Assembly (NCBI RefSeq): GCF_958298935.1
Contig: NC_084944.1
Span: 18,445,679-18,509,678 of the forward strand
Direction of reading: 5' to 3'
Length of the DNA stretch: 64,000 bases
Source: Phragmites australis
Taxonomy: Eukaryota > Streptophyta > Magnoliopsida > Poales > Poaceae
The notes below the pieces were generated by a model that saw only the letters and a list, made by a program, of their open reading frames with translations, made no database searches and was not told the origin of the DNA. Position 1 is the stretch's first letter. Each line of letters opens with the position of its first letter. Below, piece after piece: positions 20,836-32,500 of this stretch. The position numbers and the translations under genes were made by a program.

Positions 20836-23800
20836 AAGGAATCTTCTGGAATAGCAGAGGTCTTAGTGACTTGGCTAAAAATAGGTTCCTTTCTGATTTG
20901 TCAAAAGAGCAGAAGCTAGACTTCATCGCTCTTCTTGAAACAGGGAAGAAAGATTTTTCGAAGACTGTCCTTAATAATATCTGTGGAGGACAAGAATTTA
21001 TTTGGCACTGGACTGGACCTCATGGTCGGTCCGGGGGTATCCTACTTGGGATTAATTTGGAAGTCTTCGATATTGGTAGTATCGATGAGGGAGATTATTA
21101 TGTCAAATTTCGACTTAGAAATAAATCGGATGGTTTTCATTGGGTTCTAATCGCAGTGTATGGGGCTGCTCAAGTAGATCACAAAGAATCCTTCCTTGCG
21201 GAGTTGGTTCAAACTTGTGCAAAGGAAACTGGCCCGGTTCTTGTGGGGGGTGATTTTAATATAATTAGAAACCCACAGGAAAAGAACAATGACCGCTATG
21301 AGGATCGGTGGCCCTTCCTTTTTAATGCTATCATTGATAGTTTGGATCTGAGGGAACTTGATCTCTCAAACAGAAAATATACCTGGGCCAATAACAGAGA
21401 AACACCAACTTATGAAAGGCTTGACCGGATCTTAGTAAGTACGGAATGGGAATCTAAATTTCCTCTTGCGACGGTGCAAGCGTTAACAAGGGAAATATCA
21501 GATCATACTCCATTGCTTTTAGATACTGGTAATGGCACTCATGGAAATAAGCAACCAGGGTTCAAATTTGAACTAGGTTGGTTATTAAGGGATGATTTTC
21601 ATGAGTTGGTTGTTGATGTATGGAAAAAGGAACTAAGAGGTAACACTCCGTTAGAGAAATGGCATCATAAAATTCAACGGCTTCGCCAATTCCTAAGGGG
21701 TTGGGCCAAGAATGTTAGTGGCAAGTATAAAAAAGAAAAATCGGAGCTGATTAGAAAATCTGACGAATTAGATAAAAAAGCTGAGTTGCAGACTCTTAGT
21801 AGTCGGGAAATAGATCTTAAAAACTTTTATAAAGAGAGACTAGTTCTCCTGCTAAGGGAAGAGGAGATCAAATGGTATCAACGAGCCAAGACAACTAGGT
21901 TGTTATCTGGCGATTGCAATACCAAGTATTTTCATTTAGTGGCCAATGGAAAACATAGGAAGACTAGAATTTTCCGGTTGGAGCAAGATGAAGGAACAAT
22001 CACGGGTGACGTAAATCTTAAGAAATTCATCACCAATTACTATAGAGGTCTCTTTGGGGATCCGGATAGTAACAACTTTTCTATGATAGAGTCCTTCACA
22101 GAGGACATCGCACAGGTTTCACAGTTCGAAAATGACGTCTTAACGGCGGAATTTTCAGAAAAGGAGGTTAGAGCGGCCATTTTTCAAATGGAGCATAATA
22201 AGGCTCCAGGGCCCGATGGGTTTCCGGCCGAGTTTTACCAAGTTTTTTGGGAGTTAATAAAACACGATCTCATGCCTCTCTTTAATGAATTTCACAAGGG
22301 TAGCCTCCCCCTTTTTAGTCTTAATTTTGGTATAATTACATTATTACCAAAACAAAAGGAAGCTACACGAATCCAACAATTCCGACCCATTTGTTTGTTA
22401 AATGTCAGCTTCAAGATTTTCACAAAGGTATTGACTAACCGTATTGCCCTAGTGGCTCAAAAGGTGATTCAACCATCTCAATCGGCTTTTATGAAAGGAA
22501 GGAATATTCTGGAAGGGGTGGTCATTCTGCATGAAACTATGCATGAAATGCATAGGAAAAAGTTAGATGGGGTAATCTTAAAGCTAGACTTTGAGAAAGC
22601 CTACGACAAGGTAAAATGGTCTTTTTTACAACAGACTCTGAGAATGAAAGGTTTCTCGCAGAGATGGTGCAAATGGATTGATCAAATTGTGAGGGGAGGC
22701 AGTGTTTGTGTTAAAGTCAACGATGATGTCGGGAATTTTTTTCAAACTAAGAAAGGATTAAGGCAGGGTGATCCTTTGTCTCCTATCTTATTTAATCTAG
22801 TTGCAGATATGCTAACAACCTTGATTTTCCGAGCTAAGTCTAATGGAAATTTCAAGGGAGTAGTCCCTCATCTGGTTGAGGATGGTCTGTCTATCCTCCA
22901 GTATGCGGATGACACTATCCTGTTTTTAGATCATGACACGATCAAGGCCAAAGATCTTAAGATAGTGCTTAGCACCTTTGAGCAATTATCGGGGCTGAAA
23001 ATTAATTTTCACAAAAGTGAGCTGTTCTGCTTTGGTGCAGCCAAAGATTGTGAACAAGAGTATACACAATTGTTTGGTTGTAAGGTAGGTGGCCTTCCTT
23101 TTAGGTATCTAGGTATACCTATGAGTCATAAGAAATTATCCAACAAAGACTGGGCCCACATTGAAGATAAGTTCCAGAAAAAACTAAGTAGTTGGAAAGG
23201 AAAGTTACTTTCGGTTGGAGGGAGATTGGTCCTGATTAATTCAGTGCTAACTAGTTTAGCCATGTTCATGCTATCTTTTTTCGAGGTCCCTAGAGGAATC
23301 CTTCAGAAACTAGATTACTATAGATCACGTTTTTTCTGGCAATGTGAGGATCACAAAAAGAAATATCGTCTCGCTAGATGGAGTGTTCTTTGTAAACCCA
23401 AGGATTTTGGTGGTCTAGGAATTCAAAACCTAGACCTTCAAAATAAATGCCTATTGAGTAAATGGTTGTTTAGGCTCTTAAATGAAGATGGAGTTTGGCA
23501 AAGGCTTCTAAGAAAGAAATATTTGCCTAACAAAACTCTAACACAAGTGCAGCATCGACCAGGGGACTCCCATTTTTGGTCCGGCCTTTTGAAAGTTAAA
23601 GATGATTTTTTGGCCGGTGGGTGTTTTAAAGTGCAAAGTGGGGAACAAGTCAGGTTTTGGAAGGATATTTGGTTAGGAGACAAACCTCTTAGGGAGGCAT
23701 ATCCTAAACTTTTTAGAATTGTAAGAAAAAAAGATGATACGGTGGCAAATGTCCTACGGACTGTACCACTTAATGTATCTTTTAGGAGAGGTTTGGTAAA

Positions 23801-24503
23801 TGCTAATCTGCACTCTTGGTATGACTTGGTGTCCAAAGTTGTCCCGGTCTGTCTCACACCGGGTACAGACTTGTTTCGATGGAATCTAACAAAGAATGGC
23901 TTTTTCACAGTCCGGTCTATGTACAGGTCTATGATTAAGCAAGGAGTTCTACGGGATAAAAACCCACTTTGGAATTTAAAGGTACCGCTGAAAATCAAGG
24001 TTTTCCTGTGGTACTTAATAAAGGGAGTTACTCTTACTAAAGATAATTTAGCAAAAAGAAAGTGGCAAGGAGATATCAAATGTTGTTTTTGTAGTGCCAA
24101 TGAGACTATTCAACATTTGTTTTTTGATTGCCATTTTGCGAGATTTGTTTGGAATACGGTGCACACTACTTTTGGAATTCAACCACCCACTAGTTTCTCT
24201 AATATGTTTGGTTCTTGGCTGTATGGTGTTGGTCCTAAGCTTCGAAACCAGATTTTGTTGGGGGCTGCTGCACTATGTTGGGCTTTATGGTTGAATAGGA
24301 ATGAAGTGGTTTTTAACAAGGTTAAGTCTAATACATATCTACAGGTAATCTTCAGGGCGACTTATTGGATCCGACAGTGGTCCCTGCTGCATAGGATGGA
24401 GGAGCGCCCTTTGTTCAAGCGTGGTTGCAGAGACTTGGAGACAATGTTGATGGCGGTCTTTGCAAAGTTTGGTTGGTGCTTCCGGAATCGAATTGAAGCG
24501 TAG
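20832..24503 (+). CDS. LINE ORF2: apurinic-type endonuclease, reverse transcriptase, zf-RVT
   Basis: The 1223-aa frame has no stop. Residues 1-240 form the endonuclease/exonuclease/phosphatase fold (MKGIFWNSRGL, GGDFNIIR, ISDHTPLLL with the SDH catalytic motif). Residues about 450-740 are reverse transcriptase (NKAPGPDGFPAEFY, FRPICLLN, LDFEKAYDKVKW, RQGDPLSPILFN, YADD at 691-694). Residues about 1045-1140 are the zf-RVT domain (WNLKVPLKIKVFLW, CCFC...HLFFDC). All key motifs are present, so the protein could be active if translated. The start codon overlaps the ORF1 stop as ATGA, suggesting termination-reinitiation. No RNase H domain is evident. Confidence 0.92.
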   Translation: MKGIFWNSRGLSDLAKNRFLSDLSKEQKLDFIALLETGKKDFSKTVLNNICGGQEFIWHWTGPHGRSGGILLGINLEVFDIGSIDEGDYYVKFRLRNKSDGFHWVLIAVYGAAQVDHKESFLAELVQTCAKETGPVLVGGDFNIIRNPQEKNNDRYEDRWPFLFNAIIDSLDLRELDLSNRKYTWANNRETPTYERLDRILVSTEWESKFPLATVQALTREISDHTPLLLDTGNGTHGNKQPGFKFELGWLLRDDFHELVVDVWKKELRGNTPLEKWHHKIQRLRQFLRGWAKNVSGKYKKEKSELIRKSDELDKKAELQTLSSREIDLKNFYKERLVLLLREEEIKWYQRAKTTRLLSGDCNTKYFHLVANGKHRKTRIFRLEQDEGTITGDVNLKKFITNYYRGLFGDPDSNNFSMIESFTEDIAQVSQFENDVLTAEFSEKEVRAAIFQMEHNKAPGPDGFPAEFYQVFWELIKHDLMPLFNEFHKGSLPLFSLNFGIITLLPKQKEATRIQQFRPICLLNVSFKIFTKVLTNRIALVAQKVIQPSQSAFMKGRNILEGVVILHETMHEMHRKKLDGVILKLDFEKAYDKVKWSFLQQTLRMKGFSQRWCKWIDQIVRGGSVCVKVNDDVGNFFQTKKGLRQGDPLSPILFNLVADMLTTLIFRAKSNGNFKGVVPHLVEDGLSILQYADDTILFLDHDTIKAKDLKIVLSTFEQLSGLKINFHKSELFCFGAAKDCEQEYTQLFGCKVGGLPFRYLGIPMSHKKLSNKDWAHIEDKFQKKLSSWKGKLLSVGGRLVLINSVLTSLAMFMLSFFEVPRGILQKLDYYRSRFFWQCEDHKKKYRLARWSVLCKPKDFGGLGIQNLDLQNKCLLSKWLFRLLNEDGVWQRLLRKKYLPNKTLTQVQHRPGDSHFWSGLLKVKDDFLAGGCFKVQSGEQVRFWKDIWLGDKPLREAYPKLFRIVRKKDDTVANVLRTVPLNVSFRRGLVNANLHSWYDLVSKVVPVCLTPGTDLFRWNLTKNGFFTVRSMYRSMIKQGVLRDKNPLWNLKVPLKIKVFLWYLIKGVTLTKDNLAKRKWQGDIKCCFCSANETIQHLFFDCHFARFVWNTVHTTFGIQPPTSFSNMFGSWLYGVGPKLRNQILLGAAALCWALWLNRNEVVFNKVKSNTYLQVIFRATYWIRQWSLLHRMEERPLFKRGCRDLETMLMAVFAKFGWCFRNRIEA

Positions 24504-24707
24504 CTATTAGTTCCTTTCCAGTCGTTTGGTCGCTCACCTTTGATGGGCTTAAACTTTGTTGCTTTTTTATTCCCCGCTTTGTTGTAAGCACTTGAGTCTT
24601 ATGGCTTGTTTTGTGGTTGACGCTCAGCTGTGTACCATCCCCGGATGGTAGAGGCTGGAACTTTGTTCCATTATCTAAAAAAAACCTACACGGGGGGGGG
24701 GGGGGGC

Positions 24708-26021
24708 GGAGGGTTGTCGAACTCATCTCACGTGACATGGAGACAGGGAAGGCGAACATGAGTGAACTGGGCCAGTGCCGGCAACAGGAACACGTGCCGG
24801 TGAAGTTAGCCAGCGACGCTAAGGCCGCTGCTTCACCAGTGCTCGGCTGCAGCCTGATCAGGCCCAGAATCTTGGACGGCCTGCAGTGGTTGCTCTCATC
24901 TCTCCGATCTCCATCGGAGCCTGACTATCCCAGTAAGAATGGCCGTCGGCAGGGCCTTGCGAATCCGTCCGGCTAGCAGACACAAGATGCCATGGTAATG
25001 GCGGCGAGAGCGAGGAGACAGTAGCGCTTCGATCTCCAACGGAGCTACTCAGGTAAAGGAAGACAGATGTTTCGGATATGCTCGCTCATTGTTTATAGAG
25101 ACCCATTTGTCTGCTACAGAGGAGATGTTGTTCATTTGTTGCGGGTGGTTGTTAATTATTGTAGCATCGGATATTTTCATTCGTTGCATCTCCTTTTCGT
25201 TTGAAGGTGCCTATTGCACAATAGGGATACCATCCATGTATGCCTCACATGCGAGGTCACCCTATCAGATAACGGTCGAGTTGCCACTATGTGCTAAAAG
25301 GTGCACTTTATAATAAGGAAATTATGTTGATACTATTGCAAATATAGCTATATTGAAAAATACCATTGCAACTATGCAAATTAATTTTGTGTAGTTTTGA
25401 CCTCTAGGCTGGGCTCATGATTCGATATTTCCATGCATAGACCCAAGTATCCGGCAGCCACAATATAGAGCTTTGGGACGACGGCACTAGTGCACTACCA
25501 CTACCAAGATACTAGAATATTGCCTACCTTTGCTACGGGTTGTTTGAATGATTTCAACTCATGATCACTATCCAACAACTCTGCACTGTATACAATTTCT
25601 AAAGGATGGCATAGAAATGTGTCTTTTCATATAAAAATATTTACACGCCTCCTAATGTTCAGATGCCTGAAATCACGATTTTATTCAGTCAATGCATGGC
25701 CGTTTTCGTCACCGGTGACTGGTTAGCAAGGGATTTAGAGTTTCGGGATTTGAGGAGTCCTCCATATCTGCCGGACTTAGAAGAGACTACAGGGGAGGCA
25801 GGTAGGCAAGGTGGAGGAGGCGGGTGGGCGATGGATGGAGAGGCGAACCAGTGCAGTGGGAGGCGAGGACTGTCGGTGGCCAGGTGGGGGAATGGGTGTC
25901 GTGGTGATGAGGGCATCACTCTTTTGGACATGTACAAGGTGAACTCGTTTCTCGTTGTTCATACTTTCTTGATAAAGGGTGTGATGCTACTAAATTCTTG
26001 TGTTTTGTTGCTTAGAAATAT
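24708..26021. other. No gene seen
   Basis: Right flank of the LINE. The first 300 bp are GC-rich and could be exon-like, but no family is recognised. A GGAGG-rich plus-strand frame at 25663-26025 is low-complexity and not supported. A CTGGGCTCATGATTCGAT phrase near 25408 recurs at 9370. Confidence 0.35.
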
Positions 26022-26720
26022 GTGAGAAGCACCACAACCTCACTTGGACGTCACCATCGAAGGCAAAGTCTAATCGGATTTCTAGTCGTTCTCAAGTCAG
26101 ACTCCAAATTTGATTCGGATTCTACGGACAACATGATAATAAAACGGGTATAACTTTTGCATATGGAGTCCAATTGAAGTGCTCTTGGACTTACTAGAAA
26201 ACTTATGATGAGACATTTCCAATGGATTTGATCCCACCTTTATATTCCTTAGAAATCATTCAGAGTCGATGAAATAATGTGTTGCATCACTGTTTCAGGT
26301 CATGTCGGGCCTTGTAAGCATGTCGGGGTTCAAGTCCAGGTTGTGTGCACCCCTCCCCATGGCCACACACCCTAGGTCGACCTTCACACATCCCCACGGC
26401 CACAAAACCCTAGTCGTTATAGTTTAGACTCGAGTTTTGCTTAGATTATTCCGTTTTAGACAGTTTTGTCGCTTGTTCGGTTTGTGGAACCCCAACTCGT
26501 GTTCTTCATTAGTAATTAGTAATATTTAGATTGCATCTACTGTGTTCTTTCTTGTGTTCTTGATTCGCTAGCAGGAAAAATCTTCTTTGTGAGGTCAACC
26601 ATGTTCTACACAGTGGTTGCGAGGGTTCTCGATCCGTTTTGGTCGGAGCCTTTGAATCATCAACATCGGAACTCCACCAATCAACATATCTTACACCTTT
26701 CGAAAGATCGGGACATCCTT
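26022..26720 (+). mobile_element. Retrotransposon LTR-like fragment
   Basis: The sequence TGTGAGAAGCACC... passes into a stretch (GAACCCCAACTCGTGTTC, TAGTAATTAGTAATATTTAGATTGCATCTACTGTG) that I recognise as typical of LTR and leader regions of a large grass Ty3 family. It ends in a run resembling the leader after the LTR (CACAGTGGTTGCGAGGGTTCTCGAT). No coding part, partner LTR or TSD was found, so the borders are approximate. Confidence 0.4.
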
Positions 26721-28516
26721 CCATCACATGGCTGTCGGGTTAGCACGGCGGTGGGGACACCATCGGAGACAGTGGAGGCAGACTGTAGGCGGGGGCGTCA
26801 CGGCGAGAGCAGAGCAGAAGCAGAGGTGCGCTGAAGAAAGACGCGAGGAAGAAGACGAGTCAGAGGCCATTGGATCATCATCCATTGGTTCAAAACCGTC
26901 GACTGAGAGGATGCTAGTTTTCAGTCTAGCACGCACCAAATGTTCATGGTTCCACAAACTTCCGCCAATTCAACCAACGTCTCTGCTTAAGCCTGAATAT
27001 TAGATTCACGCGTAAGATTTTTCGCTACAATAAGGAGAAGAAATCAGCATGAACCTCAATTCTGAAGATAGCTCCTTTTCCTAAAAAACATTATAGTTGC
27101 AACGATTCTAGATGGAATAATATTCAAATAATCATGAACGGAGGTCAGTTGGAATCAGTCTATTCAGTTAAACATGGCTGTGCAAGAATATTTTTTTTCA
27201 TTAAGTATGGCTCATGTAATTTACCGGATAATTATGATAGTTAACGTTCTAGTGTGATGGTTGCTAGATTAAAAGAATTGGAATTATTGGGTTTAAATAC
27301 CCTCTCCTCTCTCTTTGTTACATAGTTTATAGCATGTGTGCATTCTGAAAAATATTGTTTGCCTTGCATATGAACTAGAGTATGCAAAGATGGCCTTGAC
27401 GGCTACATGTGCGCAAAGCTGGTGTATGTGTGCTGCAGCAGTGAATGCATGTAGTTAACGTGTTGGTGAAGAGGTCTCATTAATCACACGTGAACAGTGC
27501 AGGGCAGTTGCTTTTCGGTTGGTTAAGGGGTCACTAGGCGCCAATTCAAACAGGTGCTCATCCACTGAACTGATGTCCATTGGCTGTAAAGACGTCCTTC
27601 CATAAAGTATAAGACGGCATGTTCTTGGTTGCATCATCGACACAAGGCATTAAGCGCACACACACGATCAGCATGATGGGGCTCATGTCTTCCACGATCT
27701 GAGTGCTAATAAGAGACTAGTTTGTGTGTATATAAGCATGCATATGAAAGTGCTTGTTCTCTAATCATCAAGGGAAAACTAAACGATGAAGGAAGAGAGA
27801 AGAGAAAATACTTTACAATAGGTACTTTTCCATGATGATTTCCGTGGATCATGATCAAGGTATGTATGTCAAAATATTTAAGGGTTTAATCAAGTTTGTG
27901 CTTAAACGATCCTATCTAAATGTTTTCGCATTAAAGAATTTTCTTACAGGCTGTTGCATGATCAGTATTCTCACAGAACAAAGTTTTGCCCATGAGGCAA
28001 AGAAACAGGACAACTCTGACCCCAGCTCACAAAATTTACAGACTATTCTTGATAAGCTTTCAGAGTTAGGCTGGCAAGGCCTTTCATATCCAGGAGCACT
28101 TGGGCAGCACCAACGAGCCCTGCTTCTTCTGATCTGGCACCTCCTGAGTGCTGATTAACTTACACCACTCATACATTAATCCTCTGTTCCTATACCAATC
28201 AAGATAGCGCACACTGATTGACGAATTCCACTGCTGATGAATAATACAAATCACTTGGCATAAATGCAGTGTCAATCGCTTTCTCTGCACATAGGTAGAA
28301 CCAACGTCATACGTATATCCAAACCTATCATCCTCTAATCCTCTATTATTACCCGAGTACACCAACAGGATGTCCACGGAAAAATAATGAAAAAAACTTA
28401 AGTATACGTACACCACATATCATAGGTACAGTTCCAAATAAACTCACCAGTGTTTGGCAGACATCTCTGTCTTAGGACTTCCAATTCCGAACCTTAAAAT
28501 ACAGCTTTAATAGTTT
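26721..28516. other. No supported gene
   Basis: Unassigned intergenic DNA. Plus-strand frame 26728-27003 (91 aa) and minus-strand frame 28084-28416 (110 aa) are open but match no family I recognise; the latter is moderately rich in aromatic residues and could be an exon fragment. The rest is AT-rich. Confidence 0.3.
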
Positions 28517-28773
28517 GAGTGCTCAGTTCTTCTTTAAAAGACTACCAGAGTAGGTTGCAGGGCACTCTCAAGTCTGTCTTACCTCATTATTTCCAACCAC
28601 TAGAGTGCTCAGTTTTTCTTTAAAAGACTACCAAAGTTGCAGGGCACTCTTAAGTCTGTCTTACCTCATTATTTCCACCCACTAGAGTGCTCAGTTTTTC
28701 TTTAAAAAACTACAAGAGTAAGCTGCAGGGCACTCTCAAGTCTCAGCCTTACCTCATCATTTCTACCCACTAG
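28517..28773. repeat. Three tandem copies of an 82-89 bp minisatellite
   Basis: Units start GAGTGCTCAGTT at 28517, 28603 and 28685 (86, 82 and 89 bp), each containing CTTTAAAAGACTAC, GCAGGGCACTCT and TTACCTCATTATTTC. It lies about 0.8 kb upstream of the receptor-kinase gene. Confidence 0.9.
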
Positions 28774-29531
28774 CTGCAAATTGTTCACATAGGAAATTTG
28801 TTGGCAATCAGCATCAGCCTAGTAATTCAGAGATATTAGTCTATCAAATTATAATTCTAAACCATGAGAAACTGTGTTTGGATAGAGCAGTCAGGAGTGA
28901 ATAATGATTAAAAAAATTGCTTGAGAAACTGTGTTTGGATAGCGCAGTTGCATACTCACAATTATGAGGACCATTTACCAATGAGTTTTAAAATTTTCAC
29001 TTAAAAGGGAAAAGTGTACATAAGCCCCAAAGTGACATTAGCAACATTAATACCTTAGTTTCTCACCTACTGTCCAATTTGATGACAACGGTGTGCTGTG
29101 TCTTAGATCGGTTCTGCTTCCATTTCTTCAGTAATCTTTTGATCTATTTTGCCTGGAAAAACAATTACTCTGTTGTGTTCAGGCAAACTCAAGACAAGGG
29201 GCTTCCAGTTTTCCATTCTTTATTGAATGTAGCTCCAAATTCACCAGGAAACTGATTTATTCAATCGAAATAAAACACCTGCAATAGAAAATTTCTCTTT
29301 AAATGACAGACATGTTGGCAGAACGAAAATCCATCAGCAGCGGTTTTCAGCCCTGAGCCATTTTCCACACGGAAGGGGGAAAAATGGCCAGAGACAGTGA
29401 CATTCATATGTAGACCACCTAGATCATGTTGCTTTCAGTCAACTATGCCGGATGTGTAGTTCTCTCACGACAACCGAGCATACTCTATATGTTTGTGCAG
29501 CAGAAAGCACTGCATGCCCACATGATATCAT
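28774..29531 (+). promoter_or_regulatory. Upstream region of the LRR receptor-kinase gene
   Basis: Non-coding. Patches recur elsewhere in the window: CTAGCTGCAAATTGTTCA...GGCAATCAGCATC resembles 60660-60710, and GATCTATTTTGCCTGGAAAAACAATTACTCTGTT...AAGACAAG resembles 44283-44360. A weak TATA-like CTCTATATG is at about 29483. No upstream frame is evident. Confidence 0.4.
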
Positions 29532-32500
29532 ATGCCAACAATATTTTCAAGATCTTTCGACACTGAACCAGCAATGGTGATATGCATGCAATCCACACTA
29601 CTGTTCCAAAAACTCATATTGTTTGTGGTATGCCTACTTTTCCTTCAAGAACACGCAGTTAGGTGTGGTGGCATCTCACTGCAGGATCAGAGGATGGCGC
29701 TTCTTCACTGGAAATCTACTCTCCGAAGCTTGCCGTTGCAGATGAGCTCATGGAAGAAGAACACTAGCCCATGCAAGAATTGGGCTGGCATCATATGTAG
29801 TCCCGTGCGCCATGGCAGCCACACGCCATGGGTTGTGACCAACGTCTCCCTGGTAAGCGCTGGGATCCATGGCCGGCTTGATGGTCTCAACTTCTCGGCG
29901 CTCCCCTTCCTCGCATACATTGATCTCAGCAGCAACATTCTCCATGGGACCATCCCTGGCAGCATCAACTCATTGTCAGCACTCTCCTACCTTGACCTCA
30001 GCAGCAACTGGCTGGATGGACAAGTGCCATATGAGATGGGTGAACTGCGGAGTCTCACTGTATTGGCGCTCCACTCCAACAATCTCACAGGTCACATCCC
30101 TGCATCCCTATGTAACCTGACAAGGTTAACTCAGCTTGTGCTTGGTCAAAACATGTTCTCCGGGAGTATCCCAATAGAGATAGGAAGGCTCGTCAACCTA
30201 GAGAATTTGCAGTTAAGCAACAACTTGTTGAGCAATGAGATACCTAGAACTGTTGGAAACTTGACAAAATTAGCCCTTTTGTATCTGTACGGTAATCAAT
30301 TGTCAGGACATATACCATTTGAGATTGCTGGTCTATTGAATCTTACTGCGCTGGAGATTTCCTCTAACAACCTGACAGGCTCTATCCCTATATCATTGGG
30401 TAATCTAACGAGGTTAACTCTCCTTTACATTAATCAAAACATGGTCTCAGGTGCCATACCGGAGGAGATAGGAAGGCTTGCCAACCTGCAAATCCTAAAC
30501 ATCTACTTCAATAGCTTAAGTGGTGAGATACCCACGAGCCTTGGGAACTTGACAAAATTAGAAAGTTTGCAGCTTTGCGGAAACGGATTGTCAGGGTCTG
30601 TACCTTCAGAGCTAGGCAAGCTCATCAACTCGAAAGATATTGAGCTCTTCTGGAATAATCTCACCTCTCAAATCCCCATCTCATTAACCAATCTCACCAT
30701 GCTAAACACACTCTATCTGCATCATAATGAAATGACAGGGCCATTTCCTGACGAAATTGGCAATCTAGTAAATCTGAAGCAGTTGACTTTGGCCAGTAAC
30801 AAATTTCATGGCTCCATTCCCCCAAGCATAGGAAATCTTACAAACCTACAAGATGTAGACATTAGTGATAACAAATTAGCCAATTCCATACCCCATGGAC
30901 TATGCAATCTAGTTAATCTCCAATATTTCCTCATGTTCACCAACCAGATTTCTGGCCTTATTCCTCCCTGTATAGTAAACCTTACAGAGCTAATAGAGTT
31001 GGGCCTTTCTGAAAATCCAATGACCGGTACAATACCCCATGATATTGGCAATCTAGTAAATATTGATATTTTGGGATTGAGTGAGAATCAATTGTTTGGA
31101 TCAATTCCATCATCAATTGGCAACTTGAGCATGATGACAGTGTTAACGATGAACTTCAACCAATTGTCCGGTACTCTACCTCCAGAATTTGAAAATATCA
31201 CAGGCTTAGTCACTCTTCAGTTAGGTTACAACTCCCTCTCAGGCCGTTTGCCCTCAAATGTATGTAAGGGTGGTCAGCTCGAGAAGTTCGGTGCTGATCA
31301 CAACATGTTTGATGGCCCTATTCCAGGGAGCTTGAAGACATGCACGAGTCTGACTCGGGTTTTACTAGGCTGGAATCAACTCACAGGAGATATATCTCAA
31401 CGATTTGGTGTTCATCCACGTCTCCAGTTCATGAACCTAATGTCTAACAATCTCACTGGAGAACTCTCACCAAACTGGGGGGCGTGCTTGAACCTATCTG
31501 TGCTCAATGTAGCAGAAAATTTTATCACTGGAACAATCCCTCCAGAACTGTCAGGGTTGTCCAAGCTAGGAGAGTTATTGCTCCATTCCAACCGACTAGC
31601 GGGAAGAATACCACCAGAGTTGGGTAACTTGACAAATTTATACAACCTTAGCTTGGCATCAAACCAATTATCAGGATCCATACCTTCTGAGCTGGGGCAA
31701 CTGAGCAATCTGGAATATCTTGACATATCTGAAAACAATTTGAGTGGTCCAATACCAAAGTCGTTGGGAGGCTGCACCAAACTACTGCTCTTGAACATCA
31801 ACAGCAACAGATTCAATGGAAATCTGCCAGATGAAATTGGAAATTTGGCAAGCCTCCAGAGCATGTTAGATCTCAGCAACAATAGACTCGATGGTGTGTT
31901 ACCACAACAACTTGGAAGGCTGACGATGTTAATATACCTAAATTTGTCCCACAATCAGTTCAACGGAAGCATTCCATCCTCATTCGCAAGCATGCCCAGC
32001 CTTTCAACGCTCGATGTGTCGTACAACAACTTGGAAGGGCCACTACCAACAGGAGGCCTGTTTCGTAGTGCTTTGGTAGGCTGGTTTCTCCATAATGAAG
32101 GTTTATGTGGCAATCTCTCTGGACTGCCACCTTGTAATCCAGTTCCTGCATTCAATCGTCATAAAAAGAAGTTGCTTAGTTCCATCCTGGCGGTAGTCCT
32201 TCCCCTGTGTGCAGTTATTCTTTTAATAATTATTGGCACTACAATGTTTACCTGCAACAGGAGAAAATCGCAAGAAAGTGTGTCTATTGAAGGAAGAGAT
32301 GTGTTCTCTGTTTGGAACTTTGATGGGAGGCTAGCATTTGAGGATATAATCAGGGCAACGGAAAATTTCGACGACAAGTATATAATTGGAGAAGGAGGTT
32401 ACGGCAAGGTCTACATAGCACAGCTCCAAGATGGGAACCTGGTTGCTGTGAAGAAACTTCATCCCACTGAAGAAGAATTGATTGATGAAAGAAGGTTTCA

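Larger units (their letters stand above)
17469..24707 (+). mobile_element. Near full-length L1-type LINE with 22-23 bp TSD
   Basis: CCTACACG followed by 15-16 G occurs on both sides (17469-17491 and 24685-24706). The right copy follows a short A tail (CTAAAAAAAA, 24675-24684). Between them are a short 5' UTR, ORF1, ORF2 and a 180-bp 3' UTR: the standard plant L1 layout, about 7.2 kb. The complete length, intact ORF2 and clean TSD point to recent insertion, although ORF1 carries two in-frame TAG codons. Confidence 0.9.

Noticed and set aside
23438..24100. Minus-strand 220-aa frame
   Set aside because: It is a shadow of ORF2 with no recognisable domain.
25663..26025. 120-aa plus-strand frame
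   Set aside because: Low-complexity Gly/Arg-rich part, no start context, no family match.
28084..28416. 110-aa minus-strand frame as a host gene
   Set aside because: No recognisable domain, signal or splice structure.
31412..31954. Minus-strand 180-aa frame opposite the LRRs
   Set aside because: It is antisense to the leucine-rich repeats; the periodicity is inherited from the plus strand.
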